Below are positions 9,886 through 18,435 of a DNA stretch of 32,260 nt, one piece after another. The first letter of the stretch is position 1; the number at the start of each line of letters is the position of its first letter. The notes below the pieces were generated by a model. That model made no database searches, had not been told where the DNA came from, and worked only from the letters and a program-made list of their open reading frames with translations. The DNA comes from Longimicrobiales bacterium. GTDB taxonomy: Bacteria; Gemmatimonadota; Gemmatimonadetes; Longimicrobiales; Gaopeijiaceae. Location of the stretch: positions 1 through 32,260 of the forward strand of contig JAPYQK010000002.1 in the NCBI GenBank assembly GCA_029941275.1, written 5' to 3'. Both the position numbers and the translations under genes were made by a program.

Positions 9886-10512
9886 CTAGTCGACCGCGTC
9901 GAGCGTCGACTCGCTCAGGCGAACGCCATCGAGCTTCTCGAACTCCTCTCTGGAGAGTGTGTAGGCCTCTTCCCGCCAATTGGCCTCCAACTCGACCCCA
10001 AGGCCGTCTGCCATCCGGTTCACATAGTTATAGTAGCTCGCAACCTGGCACACATCGAGAACCGCGGTATCGTCGAACCCCACCTCACGGAGGCGATCGA
10101 CATCCTCCTCCGTCACATTCCAGGGCGTCGACGTCAACTTCACCACGTAGTCGAGCATTGCCCGATCCTCGACTTCCAGATCGGCCTCCCGGTGGTCGCG
10201 GGCCAAGGCCTTCGACAGTTCCGGGTCCTGCGTGAGCCTACGGAGTCCCGCCCCGTGATGGTTGATTCAGTAGAAGCACCGGTTCACCCCGGAGACGGTC
10301 ACGGCGATCATCTCCCTTTGCGCGCGACTCAAGGGCGACGGCCCGCGCATGAGATGTGCGTAAAGCTTTACGTGGTGCTCCATCGACGGCGGATTCAGGG
10401 AGTGGACACGGATGATGTGATCCACGTGCATGTTTGGGCCGCCGTAGCGGCGGTACAACTCGGCTAGGGTGCCCTGAGCTTCTTCGTACGGCACGTAGGG
10501 AATGTGCGCCAA
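9886..10512 (-). CDS. AhpD-like / carboxymuconolactone decarboxylase family (peroxidase-related) protein; probable selenoprotein with CxxU motif (UGA at 10267-10269 read as Sec)
   Basis: ORFs 10267..10512 and 9886..10206 are in the same frame with no other stop between them; joined product reads ...SRAQREMIAVTVSGVNRCFY-U-INHHGAGLRRLTQDPELSKAL..., TGA replacing the second Cys of the family CxxC motif; GAGG upstream of TTG start; SECIS-like hairpin directly downstream. Confidence 0.82.
10237..10269 (-). promoter_or_regulatory. Candidate bacterial SECIS element (includes the UGA)
   Basis: Minus-strand RNA: UGA-AUCAACCAUC-ACGGGG-CGGGA-CUCCGU-AGG. 6-bp stem (one G-U), 5-nt apical loop with G at position 2, loop starts 17 nt after UGA; extra CC/GG pair closes the lower stem. 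Confidence 0.68.
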
Positions 10513-10902
10513 GGTTCAGTGCCTCACTCTGGAGGGTGTGCTCGCGAACTGAAGGTCCGAAAACATGCTTGAGCCATTGAGGCGGAGCAATCTCGAAGCG
10601 GATGCGGGTCCAAGACGGGGAACGTTGCTCGGATGATGTGAAATCGGGCTTCCACGACTCGATCACTGGGCTTCTAACCAGAAGCATGGTGGCGACCTCG
10701 GTTGGTCCTCAACGATCCGTACGTCTTCCCCTCCGTCGGCCCACTTCCAAGGCCCCGGCGAGGTGCGCAACTCCACTTCTGAATCGTAACAGTGGCGCCC
10801 ACCTTGCGGCGCCCCACTCGGGTCGGCATGGTAGCCCGGTACGACCTCACACATACCCGCTGGGTGTCCGGACATCGGGTGCACAAGGCCGGGAGGCGAG
10901 AA

Positions 10903-13152
10903 ATGCCACAGGAAATGCGGCTCCAGAACTCACACGAGAAATTCATGCGCCCTTTGGCGCTTCTGACCGTTTCCTTGGCACTAGCACTCGCGATGTCCGC
11001 GTGTATGCCGGCCGACGGGATGAACGACGTCATCAGCGGCGTGGTTGAGGGCCAGAACGGACCGGAAGCGGGCGTCTGGGTCATCGCCGAGTCAGGCGCC
11101 CTCGGCACGGGATTCACCAAGATCGTGGTCACGAACGACGACGGGCGATTCGTTCTCCCTGAGCTGCCCGATGCCGAGTACGAGGTCTGGGTGCGTGGCT
11201 ACGGTTTGGCTGACTCCGAGCCCGTGGCCGGCGAGCCGGGAGACGATCTGGTGCTGACCGCGGCATACCCCGAGACCCCACAGGAGCAGGCAGCGGTGTA
11301 CCCCGCCAGCTACTGGTACTCTCTTCTGGAGGTCCCATCGGCCAGCGAGTTCCCGGGCACCGGGCCTTCGGGGAACGGCATCAGCCCCGGCGTGCGATCT
11401 CAAGCGCAGTGGATCGACAACCTCAAGCAAGGGTGCCAACTCTGTCACCAACTCGGCAACCAGATCACGCGGGAGATCACCCACCTGGACCGCCGCTTCT
11501 CCACGGCCGCCGAGGCGTGGGATCATCGTGTGACTTTCGGCCAGCGGGGCGCCCAGATGAGTGGGGCCCTCAGTGGAATGGGTCGTGACGCGGCCATACG
11601 GCAGTTCTCGGACTGGACCGACCGGATCACACAAGGCGAGGTTCCGCCCGAACCCCCTCGGCCCCAGGGCCAGGAGCGAAACGTAGTGCTGACCCTGTGG
11701 GACTGGGGTGACGGGACGTCCTACGTGCACGACGAGGTCGCCTCAGACAAGCGAGATCCGTCGGTCAACCCCGAGGGCATCGTGTACGGCGTTTCCATGT
11801 CGGACGATCAGCTGCTGATCGTGGACCCCAACACACACGAGGCCCGGGACCTTACCATTCCGGTGAGGGATCCCGACACCCGATCCTACTTCCCCACCCA
11901 GCCGGGCTTCGAGCCTTCGGTCTTCTGGGGCGAGGAAATCGTGCTGGACGGCCCCGCGAACGTGCACAACCCGATGATGGACCAGGACGGACGGGTCTGG
12001 CTCACCTCAAGGATCCGGAACACGGGCAACAACCCGGCTTGGTGTCAGGAGGGCTCCACCAATTCGTTCGCCGAGTACTTCCCGCTCAGCTCGAGCGGGC
12101 GGCAAGCTTCGGTCTACCATCCGGACACGGAGGACTTCACACTCGTCGACACCTGCTACGGAACCCACCACCTCCAGTTCGGAGAGGACGCGGACAATAC
12201 CCTCTACTTCAGCGGTGATTCCCGGGTCATCGGTTGGATTCGGACCACCCCCCTGCTCGATGGTCCCGCGAGACCGCTGGTGCGTCAGTTCCGGGACCAG
12301 GCGCCCGCGCGTTTGGCGGCCCTGGCCGAGGCGACCCAGGGTTGGTGCCCCACGGTAGTCGACACCAACGGCGACGGTCGGATCACCCGGCCCTGGAACA
12401 CGGGCAATGGACCTCGAGATCCCAACCAGGACTCGCAGTTCACTGGCTTCGCCTACGGTGTCATCGTGAATCCGGTGGACAACTCGGTCTGGATCTCCCG
12501 TACCGGAGGTGTGCCGGGCCGGATCTACCGTTTGGAGCTGGGGGACAATCCCCCGGAGACGTGTATCAGCGAAGTGTACGAACCGCCTTTCGAAAACCCC
12601 GAAGTGCCCGAAGAGGACTGGGGATTTTCGCCGCGGGGGATCGACATTACACGGGACGGTATCGTCTGGACGGCGCTCTCGGGAAGCGGCCACTTAGCCA
12701 GCTTCGACCGCAGCAAGTGCGCTGTGCTGAACGGGCCGACAGCGACCGGTCAGCACTGCCCCGAGGGCTGGACGCTCTACCCCGCGCCGGGACCACGCAT
12801 GAACAACGCCAGCACAGCCGCGAGCTCCGACTTTCACTACTACAACTGGGTGGACCAGTTCAACACGTTGGGGCTGGGCGAAGACGTGCCGATCGCCAAC
12901 GGCAGCACGTCCGACGCCCTTCTGGCCCTGGATGCCGAGTCAGGTGAGTGGATCCGGTTGCGGGTCCCCTACCCCCTGGGTTTCTACTCGCGCGGACTCG
13001 ACGGGCGCATCGACGATCCGGACGCTGGGTGGAAGGGACGGGGGGTTTGGGCCGATTTCGGCACCAACGTGCCGTGGCACATTGAAGGCGGCGCGGGCAC
13101 GACGAGCAAAATCGTCAAGTTCCAGGTGAGGCCGGACCCGCTGGCGTACTGA
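10903..13152 (+). CDS. Lipoprotein: carboxypeptidase-regulatory-like domain, one CxxCH heme-c motif, beta-propeller (NHL/Vgb-like) region
   Basis: GGGAGG ribosome-binding site before ATG at 10903; lipobox-like LALAMSAC; ISGVVEGQNGPEAGVWVIAES...TNDDGRFVLPELPDAEYEVWVRGYG (CarboxypepD_reg-like); KQGCQLCHQLGNQ (heme c); propeller-like repeats downstream. Confidence 0.82.
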   Translation: MPQEMRLQNSHEKFMRPLALLTVSLALALAMSACMPADGMNDVISGVVEGQNGPEAGVWVIAESGALGTGFTKIVVTNDDGRFVLPELPDAEYEVWVRGYGLADSEPVAGEPGDDLVLTAAYPETPQEQAAVYPASYWYSLLEVPSASEFPGTGPSGNGISPGVRSQAQWIDNLKQGCQLCHQLGNQITREITHLDRRFSTAAEAWDHRVTFGQRGAQMSGALSGMGRDAAIRQFSDWTDRITQGEVPPEPPRPQGQERNVVLTLWDWGDGTSYVHDEVASDKRDPSVNPEGIVYGVSMSDDQLLIVDPNTHEARDLTIPVRDPDTRSYFPTQPGFEPSVFWGEEIVLDGPANVHNPMMDQDGRVWLTSRIRNTGNNPAWCQEGSTNSFAEYFPLSSSGRQASVYHPDTEDFTLVDTCYGTHHLQFGEDADNTLYFSGDSRVIGWIRTTPLLDGPARPLVRQFRDQAPARLAALAEATQGWCPTVVDTNGDGRITRPWNTGNGPRDPNQDSQFTGFAYGVIVNPVDNSVWISRTGGVPGRIYRLELGDNPPETCISEVYEPPFENPEVPEEDWGFSPRGIDITRDGIVWTALSGSGHLASFDRSKCAVLNGPTATGQHCPEGWTLYPAPGPRMNNASTAASSDFHYYNWVDQFNTLGLGEDVPIANGSTSDALLALDAESGEWIRLRVPYPLGFYSRGLDGRIDDPDAGWKGRGVWADFGTNVPWHIEGGAGTTSKIVKFQVRPDPLAY

Positions 13153-13728
13153 CCTCGTTCTATCGTGGGCCTGGGCAGCCGGGCCCGAGGGCGCTGACGA
13201 TTCTGGAGCCAACCGAGTGGATCGCGAAGTGGAAAATATCGTTCGGCAAGGCGGCTTCCGATTTGGGCGGGTTCAATTGACGTCCGGGACGCCGGGCTAT
13301 GGCTACGAGCCAGCGACGGACGTTTCGGGCGACGGAAGTTGGGGCGTGAGACCCACCGTGCCCGGCCGACTCCGAGTGGCCACCAGGAATAGCAACGCTT
13401 CCAATTGATCGGCAGCGGACTTCACCCATCCCATCCGGTTTCCCTTTTGAAGGAAAACCCTCGTCACGAACACTCGGATCTCGGCGAACCAGAACGTGGA
13501 AGGGACACCACCGTCGATACGCGGACGAGCGAGTGCAAGTGGCAAAGGACTGGGGTGCCCCAGCGGTGGCGGTTGTTGACCAGTGAGGCCCATCCCCTCA
13601 GGTTATCCCGACCCACTTGGAGGGGGGCTCTCGTCTGTCGATCCTAGGCTGCATAGGGAGCTCCGTCCCGGACCTGCTGGTTTGGAACCGAGGGCATCAG
13701 AAAATCTGGTCTTGAGGAGGAGAATACC

Positions 13729-14652
13729 ATGAAGACGTTGACCCGAACCGCCGCAGCCACGCTCATTCTCATCTTCCTGGTGATTCCGCTACAGGCGCAG
13801 GAGCCCGGCTCCGTCCTCCCGGATCTCGTCTACGGCCATAAGGCCGGGATGGCTCTGACCCTCGATGTCTTCTTCCCAGATGGGCAAGCCAACGGAGCCT
13901 CGGTGCTCAACATGGTCAGCGGCGGCTGGATCTCCCGATGGAGGGCCCCCGAGCAAGCTCGCCAGCAATACCAAGCGATCCTGGACGCGGGTTTTACGGT
14001 CTTCTCGATTCGTCATGGGAGCAGCCCGAGGTTCACCGTCCCCGAGGCGTACGCCGACGTGACTCGAGCGGTAAGATTCGTGCGTCTTCACGCACCGCAC
14101 TTTGGTCTCGACCCCGAACGGCTTGGTGTGTACGGCGGGAGTGCCGGCGGCCATCTCTCCCTCATGCTGGGTTTGGATTCAGACGAGGGTGACCCCAACG
14201 CAACGGACGAAGTTCTGCAGCAGAGCAGCCGGGTGGCTGCGGTAGTGGCCAACTACCCGCCCGTGGATCTGCGCCAGAGAGCCATGGCGAGCACTGATTT
14301 TCCAGCGACGCTCCCGGACCGCGGCCTCTTCTTTGCTGCGGGGATCGTGCCGGACGCCGCGGCAGAGCGGTTTGTAGCCCTCGAGTTCGAAGACGATCTC
14401 GGCGCTTCAGTGTCGCCGATCCTTCACGTTTCGTCTGACGATCCGCCGACTCTACTGATTCACGGGAACGCCGACGCGCTCGTCGACTTCAACAACAGCG
14501 AGCTGATCCACGAAGCCTTCCTCAGGAGCGGGGTCGAAACCGGTCTCGTGGTAGTCGAGGGAGCGGGGCACGGTTTTCGGACAGAGGAGGATCGTGCGCA
14601 GGCTTCAGACGCACTGGTGGGGTGGTTCGAGAAGCATCTGCTCGGACGCTGA
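13729..14652 (+). CDS. Alpha/beta hydrolase (esterase/BD-FAE-like), secreted
   Basis: GAGGAGG ribosome-binding site, signal peptide, YGGSAGGHLSLMLGL nucleophile elbow, PPTLLIHGNADALVDFNNS, GAGHGF. Confidence 0.9.
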   Translation: MKTLTRTAAATLILIFLVIPLQAQEPGSVLPDLVYGHKAGMALTLDVFFPDGQANGASVLNMVSGGWISRWRAPEQARQQYQAILDAGFTVFSIRHGSSPRFTVPEAYADVTRAVRFVRLHAPHFGLDPERLGVYGGSAGGHLSLMLGLDSDEGDPNATDEVLQQSSRVAAVVANYPPVDLRQRAMASTDFPATLPDRGLFFAAGIVPDAAAERFVALEFEDDLGASVSPILHVSSDDPPTLLIHGNADALVDFNNSELIHEAFLRSGVETGLVVVEGAGHGFRTEEDRAQASDALVGWFEKHLLGR

Positions 14653-14940
14653 CGCTTCACGGTGACGCTGGGTCGGGCGGCCCTACCGTAGCTTCTAGGC
14701 CGTCGTGCGCTCGGGGCTTGGCATCGCTCGGTGCGAGACCACAGGCAGGTGCTCGAGGACCTCCACGGGTACGTTCAGCCAGGCGCAGGCCTCTTCCAAC
14801 TCGTAGAACGGTTGGCGGTCGACCTGTTCCTCCTCCGAACTGTTCGGGAGGAGACGGATAGCCAGCTACGTCCCGGCTTGGCGGGCCACACAAGTGCACC
14901 CGGTGATCGCAATACGCGCCGATTAGCCCAAGCCGACGTG

Positions 14941-15341
14941 CTACCGGCGCTCGAACATTTGGACCACGAGCACGTCTGTGCCAGCCGCTGTCGAGGTCTG
15001 CGTATAAGTCCGACCATCCCTCGTGATGGCACTCTCGCCTCTCGCGGTCACTTCTCCGTCCACGCTGACCACCTAGGTGGATGAGTAGGCATCAACCCGT
15101 GTCAACTCTATCGTCCCAGCTCCCTCGGCCCCTCTCGACAACCACGGGTATTCTTTGCCGTCGTGTCTCGCAACGTACTGAGTGAACGAGGGATTGCCCG
15201 ACGCGTCCAACCCCTCGAACGTCGCGTGGACCAAACCATCCCCGCGATCAGATTGGCTTCCTGTGCTCGAGCATCAGTCGGGACGAATCCCATGGCGAGT
15301 GAGATGGTGACGACCATGAGCGTTCTGACGTGAGTACGCAT
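14941..15341 (-). pseudogene. Decayed small secreted protein gene (frameshift plus in-frame stop)
   Basis: Signal peptide MRTHVRTLMVVTISLAMGFVPTDARAQ in one frame, then adjacent frame GLVHATFEGLDASGNPSFTQYVARHDGKEYPWLSRGAEGAGTIELTRVDAYSST*VVSVDGEVTARGESAITRDGRTYTQTSTAAGTDVLVVQMFERR*. Confidence 0.75.
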
Positions 15342-15559
15342 GGTTTCTGCCCTCCCAGCTTGGGGTCACGCGGGCTTGAGGTCTCGTCGTCGGGCGGGCG
15401 TCCATCGGGCGCTAGTACGGCGGCGGGACTCGAGGCCCCATCTGTTCATGCTCTGATGTTTGATGGCCACGGTCCTTCGCGCCATCACCCTACTTCCCCC
15501 GCTGTTCCGCCTGGTAGCCCGGGTCGCGTCCGAGGCCATCTCGTCTGTTCCGCAGGCGC

Positions 15560-16273
15560 CTAGAAGTAGGGTCGAAACCCCTCTGGGTCAGGCGTCTCCA
15601 CAATCTGGTTGAGAATCGGATCCACATCGGCCCGAAACTCGTAAGAGGTGTCGAAGAAACCCGCGGCGTGCAGCGTCACGGTCACCGTCTCGTCCGTTTC
15701 GTTGAGCCAGTACCACCCGTGGATTCCCGGAAATGGCGCGACGTAGTTTCCGTGTCGGTGGAGCGTCTCCTCGGCGACCTCGAAGAATTCGGCGGTGCCT
15801 TCCGGCGCATCGTCGGCTTCGCTGTGCATCTCAGAGCGCACCCAAGAAGTTGCGGTCCACGAATAGACCATCGCCCGGCCCGCTTCCAGCCGGTACTTGT
15901 ATTCGACCCACCCACTGTCGGGTGCGAGCTCGAAGGTCTTCCGCTCGATGCGATAGCTGCTTCGGGAGGCCAGGAGGCCATCCGAGCGCACAGGAATCGC
16001 CCCGCTCGAGGGATTCGAAAGGACCCTGAGCCCAAGCGCTTCCCCGATCCCAAGGGGATCGAGGTCATACTCCGCCGGAAGGACCGTGGCAACGAGGACG
16101 ACGGCCGCCACGAGGAGCGCGACCAAGGTGGCCCACGCTAGTCTCGCTTTCGAGGGAAGTTCGGGAACGCCTGCGCCCGGAGCACCCGGCTCCGGAACGT
16201 GAGAACCTGGCCCGTTGGGCTCGGGAGTGTCGGGCTCGGGAGTGTTACCCTCGGAAGTCGTCGGATCCGTCAT
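15560..16273 (-). CDS. Membrane-anchored hypothetical protein (Pro/Glu/Gly-rich N-terminus, one TM segment)
   Basis: MTDPTTSEGNTPEPDTPEPNGPG..., TM LAWATLVALLVAAVVLVATVLP; close to the upstream hupE-like gene on the same strand. Confidence 0.72.
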   Translation of the reverse strand: MTDPTTSEGNTPEPDTPEPNGPGSHVPEPGAPGAGVPELPSKARLAWATLVALLVAAVVLVATVLPAEYDLDPLGIGEALGLRVLSNPSSGAIPVRSDGLLASRSSYRIERKTFELAPDSGWVEYKYRLEAGRAMVYSWTATSWVRSEMHSEADDAPEGTAEFFEVAEETLHRHGNYVAPFPGIHGWYWLNETDETVTVTLHAAGFFDTSYEFRADVDPILNQIVETPDPEGFRPYF

Positions 16274-16280
16274 GATAGTC

Positions 16281-17024
16281 TCACGATGCCTCCACAAAGA
16301 AACCCACGATCTGATATCCCATCAGCATGAAACCACCGGCCATGAGCAACCCGTTGGTCACGAAGGCATGCTTTAGGAATCCTTCCCGCGTACGCCAGAA
16401 GCTCAACGCGATGAGAACACCCATGAGCGCCAGAATCTGTCCGATCTCCACGCCCACATTAAAGCTGAGCATGTTCGTGAGGAGCCCATCTTGCGAAATC
16501 GCGGTTTCCTGAAGCGTGGTCGCAAGACCGAAGCCATGGAAGAGACCAAACACCAGGACTGCGATCTTGGTGTTCGGCTGGAAACCGAGGAAACGACGGA
16601 AGCCGTCCATGTTGTCGAACGCCTTGTAAACCACCGAGAGGCCGATGATGGCGTCTACGATGAACGGGTTGGCTTGCACCCCCCAGAGAACGCCCGCCAA
16701 GAGTGTCACACTGTGGCCCAGGGTGAACAGACTCACGTAGGCGACGACGTCCCGGATGCGATACAAGAAGAACAGTACGCCCACCAGGAAGAGCAGATGG
16801 TCGTACCCGGTGAACATGTGCTTCGCCCCGAGATACATGAACGGCCCAATCGCGGCACCCACGTTCGTGAGGAAGAACGAGGCGTCGTCTTGCGCCACAC
16901 CATGAGCTGCCGCCGCGTCGGTGGCCCGCACCAGAAGAAGGGCGCTGAGCAGGCCCACGGACAGGCTCCAACGTCGGACTGCACTACACGCAGCCCGGTC
17001 CATCAGACTCCTATTGATGCGCAT
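16281..17024 (-). CDS. HupE/UreJ family membrane protein
   Basis: Multiple TM helices; FMYLGAKHMFTGYDHLLFLVGVLFFL, YVSLFTLGHSVTLLAG, LVFGLFHGFGLATTLQ motifs. Confidence 0.88.
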   Translation of the reverse strand: MRINRSLMDRAACSAVRRWSLSVGLLSALLLVRATDAAAAHGVAQDDASFFLTNVGAAIGPFMYLGAKHMFTGYDHLLFLVGVLFFLYRIRDVVAYVSLFTLGHSVTLLAGVLWGVQANPFIVDAIIGLSVVYKAFDNMDGFRRFLGFQPNTKIAVLVFGLFHGFGLATTLQETAISQDGLLTNMLSFNVGVEIGQILALMGVLIALSFWRTREGFLKHAFVTNGLLMAGGFMLMGYQIVGFFVEAS

Positions 17025-17035
17025 CGGGATACGCT

Positions 17036-17059
17036 TGAAGCCTTGTATGAAGCCTTGTA
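17036..17059. repeat. Two perfect tandem copies of TGAAGCCTTGTA just upstream of the hupE-like start codon
   Basis: TGAAGCCTTGTA TGAAGCCTTGTA read directly. Confidence 0.8.
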
Positions 17060-17114
17060 CGTGGGCGGGTCATCCTAGACTCCTTCGCTGAATCCCGATC
17101 CTCTGAACGGGAAA

Positions 17115-17147
17115 CGGTCGATTACCGAACAAGATGGTAATCGACCG
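17115..17147 (-). terminator. Perfect 12-bp inverted repeat; probable terminator of the SRPBCC gene (or an operator)
   Basis: Minus strand CGGTCGATTACC-ATCTTGTTC-GGTAATCGACCG followed by TTTCCCGTT. Confidence 0.6.
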
Positions 17148-17250
17148 AAGTCCCCCCGGAAAGTTGTCACCGCCCCTGGGTGATGCGTAGCCCAGACAAG
17201 TGTACCCGCGCCGGACGGGAATCAGCTGATGGTCTGGAAAAGGCGTCCCG

Positions 17251-17688
17251 CTAAGAAAAGAGGGCCTCGAAGTGGCCGATGCACGCCCCCCAACCCTGCT
17301 CGTGACCCTCCTTGGCCTCCTCCGCAGGGAAACCAGCATGATGGAGAACGACCTCCGTTGCATCACCGCGAGCCTCGAACTCCACAGTCACGATTGTCTC
17401 GCCCATCTTCTGGTCCTCTTCCTTCCAGTCCCACGTGTACACGAGACGATTCGGTTCGTCGATCTCCTTGTAGGTGCCGAACGCGGTGTGGGGGTTGCCC
17501 TCCACGTTCATCGCTATGACAAAAGCGCCGCCCACCCGGAAGTCACTCTGAACCCCCCGGACACCACTCGGCTCAGGACAGGACCACTTCTGCATCAACT
17601 CGGGCTGTGTCCAGGCGTTCCAAACCTGCTGTCGATCCGCCTGAATCAGACGAGAGATAAGTAGGGAGTGCATGGTATCGACGGTCAT
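17251..17688 (-). CDS. SRPBCC/AHSA1 family protein
   Basis: SLLISRLIQADRQQVWNAWTQPELMQKWSCPEP...FRVGGAFVIAMN...YTWDW...TIVTVEFEARGDATEVVLHHAGFP; start overlaps upstream stop (ATGA). Confidence 0.88.
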   Translation of the reverse strand: MTVDTMHSLLISRLIQADRQQVWNAWTQPELMQKWSCPEPSGVRGVQSDFRVGGAFVIAMNVEGNPHTAFGTYKEIDEPNRLVYTWDWKEEDQKMGETIVTVEFEARGDATEVVLHHAGFPAEEAKEGHEQGWGACIGHFEALFS

Positions 17689-17880
17689 TGGGATTCTCCT
17701 TTGTCGTCGAGTGATGACTCGCCGGCTGCGTCCTTGCGGGAACCCTCCAGGAAGTCTGCCAGCGAATCCAGTTGTTGAGTCCAGTATTGGCGGTGCGTTT
17801 CGATCCAAGCCGTCCCGGATCCCGGCGACGGGATCCGCATCAAGCAGGTTGATGGGACAGTTCTCACCAGCACGCTCACT
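17685..17880 (-). pseudogene. 3' fragment of a second SRPBCC-family gene, 5' end missing
   Basis: C-terminal segment WIETHRQYWTQQLDSLADFLEGS resembles SRPBCC C-termini; translationally coupled (ATGA) to the intact SRPBCC gene; N-terminal domain absent. Confidence 0.55.
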
Positions 17881-17976
17881 GCGTTTCCCGCCGAGGCGAA
17901 ATCGCCTGATACGGCCCGCTTGCGCTCGCTTATTGGCACGGCGGTCCCCCAAGCCGGAGCCTACGCCCTTGATAAC

Positions 17977-18369
17977 ATGGGTTACGGAGACGGAGGGGGT
18001 GAACTAGCGATCGGTGGGCTCGTTCTCGGTGGCGTCATCTTCGGTCCGGTACTCGGCTACATGTGCGCGGAGGAACCGGGGCGGGGGCTGTCACGCGCAG
18101 GCATCCGAGCCGCAGTCGTGGCGGCCGCAGTCGGAATTTGCGAAGCGGGCAATTGCGACGTCTTGAATTCGGCCGGGCCGGAACTCGCGCTAGCCGGAAT
18201 CGTGGCCACGGCGGGAGGCGCGTACACTGTTCTGCTTCTCGGGCGCGACCTTTCAGACGTAAGTGACCAGGTGCGCGCCCGGAACCAGCGGCTCAGCGCG
18301 GTCTCCGTGTGGCCGGCCTACTTCCCGGATTCTCGGGCGCCTGGCTTCGTAGTCACGTGGAGGCCTTAG
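17977..18369 (+). pseudogene. Glycine-rich membrane-protein-like ORF, likely 5'-truncated (5' boundary uncertain)
   Basis: GYGDGGGELAIGGLVLGGVIFGPVLGYMCAEEPGRGLSRAGIRAAVVAAAVG...LALAGIVATAGGAYTVLLLGRDLSDVSDQVRARNQ looks genuinely coding, but there is no convincing start or ribosome-binding site. Confidence 0.42.
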
Positions 18370-18380
18370 CAACCAACAAA

Positions 18381-18411
18381 GACGGACACCCCGAACGAAG
18401 AGGTGGCCGTC
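18381..18411 (-). terminator. Terminator-like hairpin downstream of the DUF5916 gene
   Basis: Minus strand GACGGCCACC...GGTGTCCGTC (one mismatch) followed by TTTGTT. Confidence 0.5.
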
Positions 18412-18435
18412 TCCATGTACTTCGTCAACAGCCTT

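Noticed and set aside
10267-10269. Treating the AhpD-like TGA as an ordinary nonsense mutation (pseudogene)
   Set aside because: The stop falls exactly on the redox Cys position, the rest of the gene is intact, and a SECIS-like hairpin follows; Sec is the better explanation, though it needs proof of Sec machinery elsewhere
13160-13720. Possible gene in the gap between the heme lipoprotein and the hydrolase (e.g. 13303..13593 minus)
   Set aside because: No convincing start, motif or coding signal; left as intergenic
15682-17078. Large overlapping ORFs on both strands in the hupE-like region
   Set aside because: Only the HupE/UreJ and anchor-protein frames show TM/motif structure; others are shadow frames
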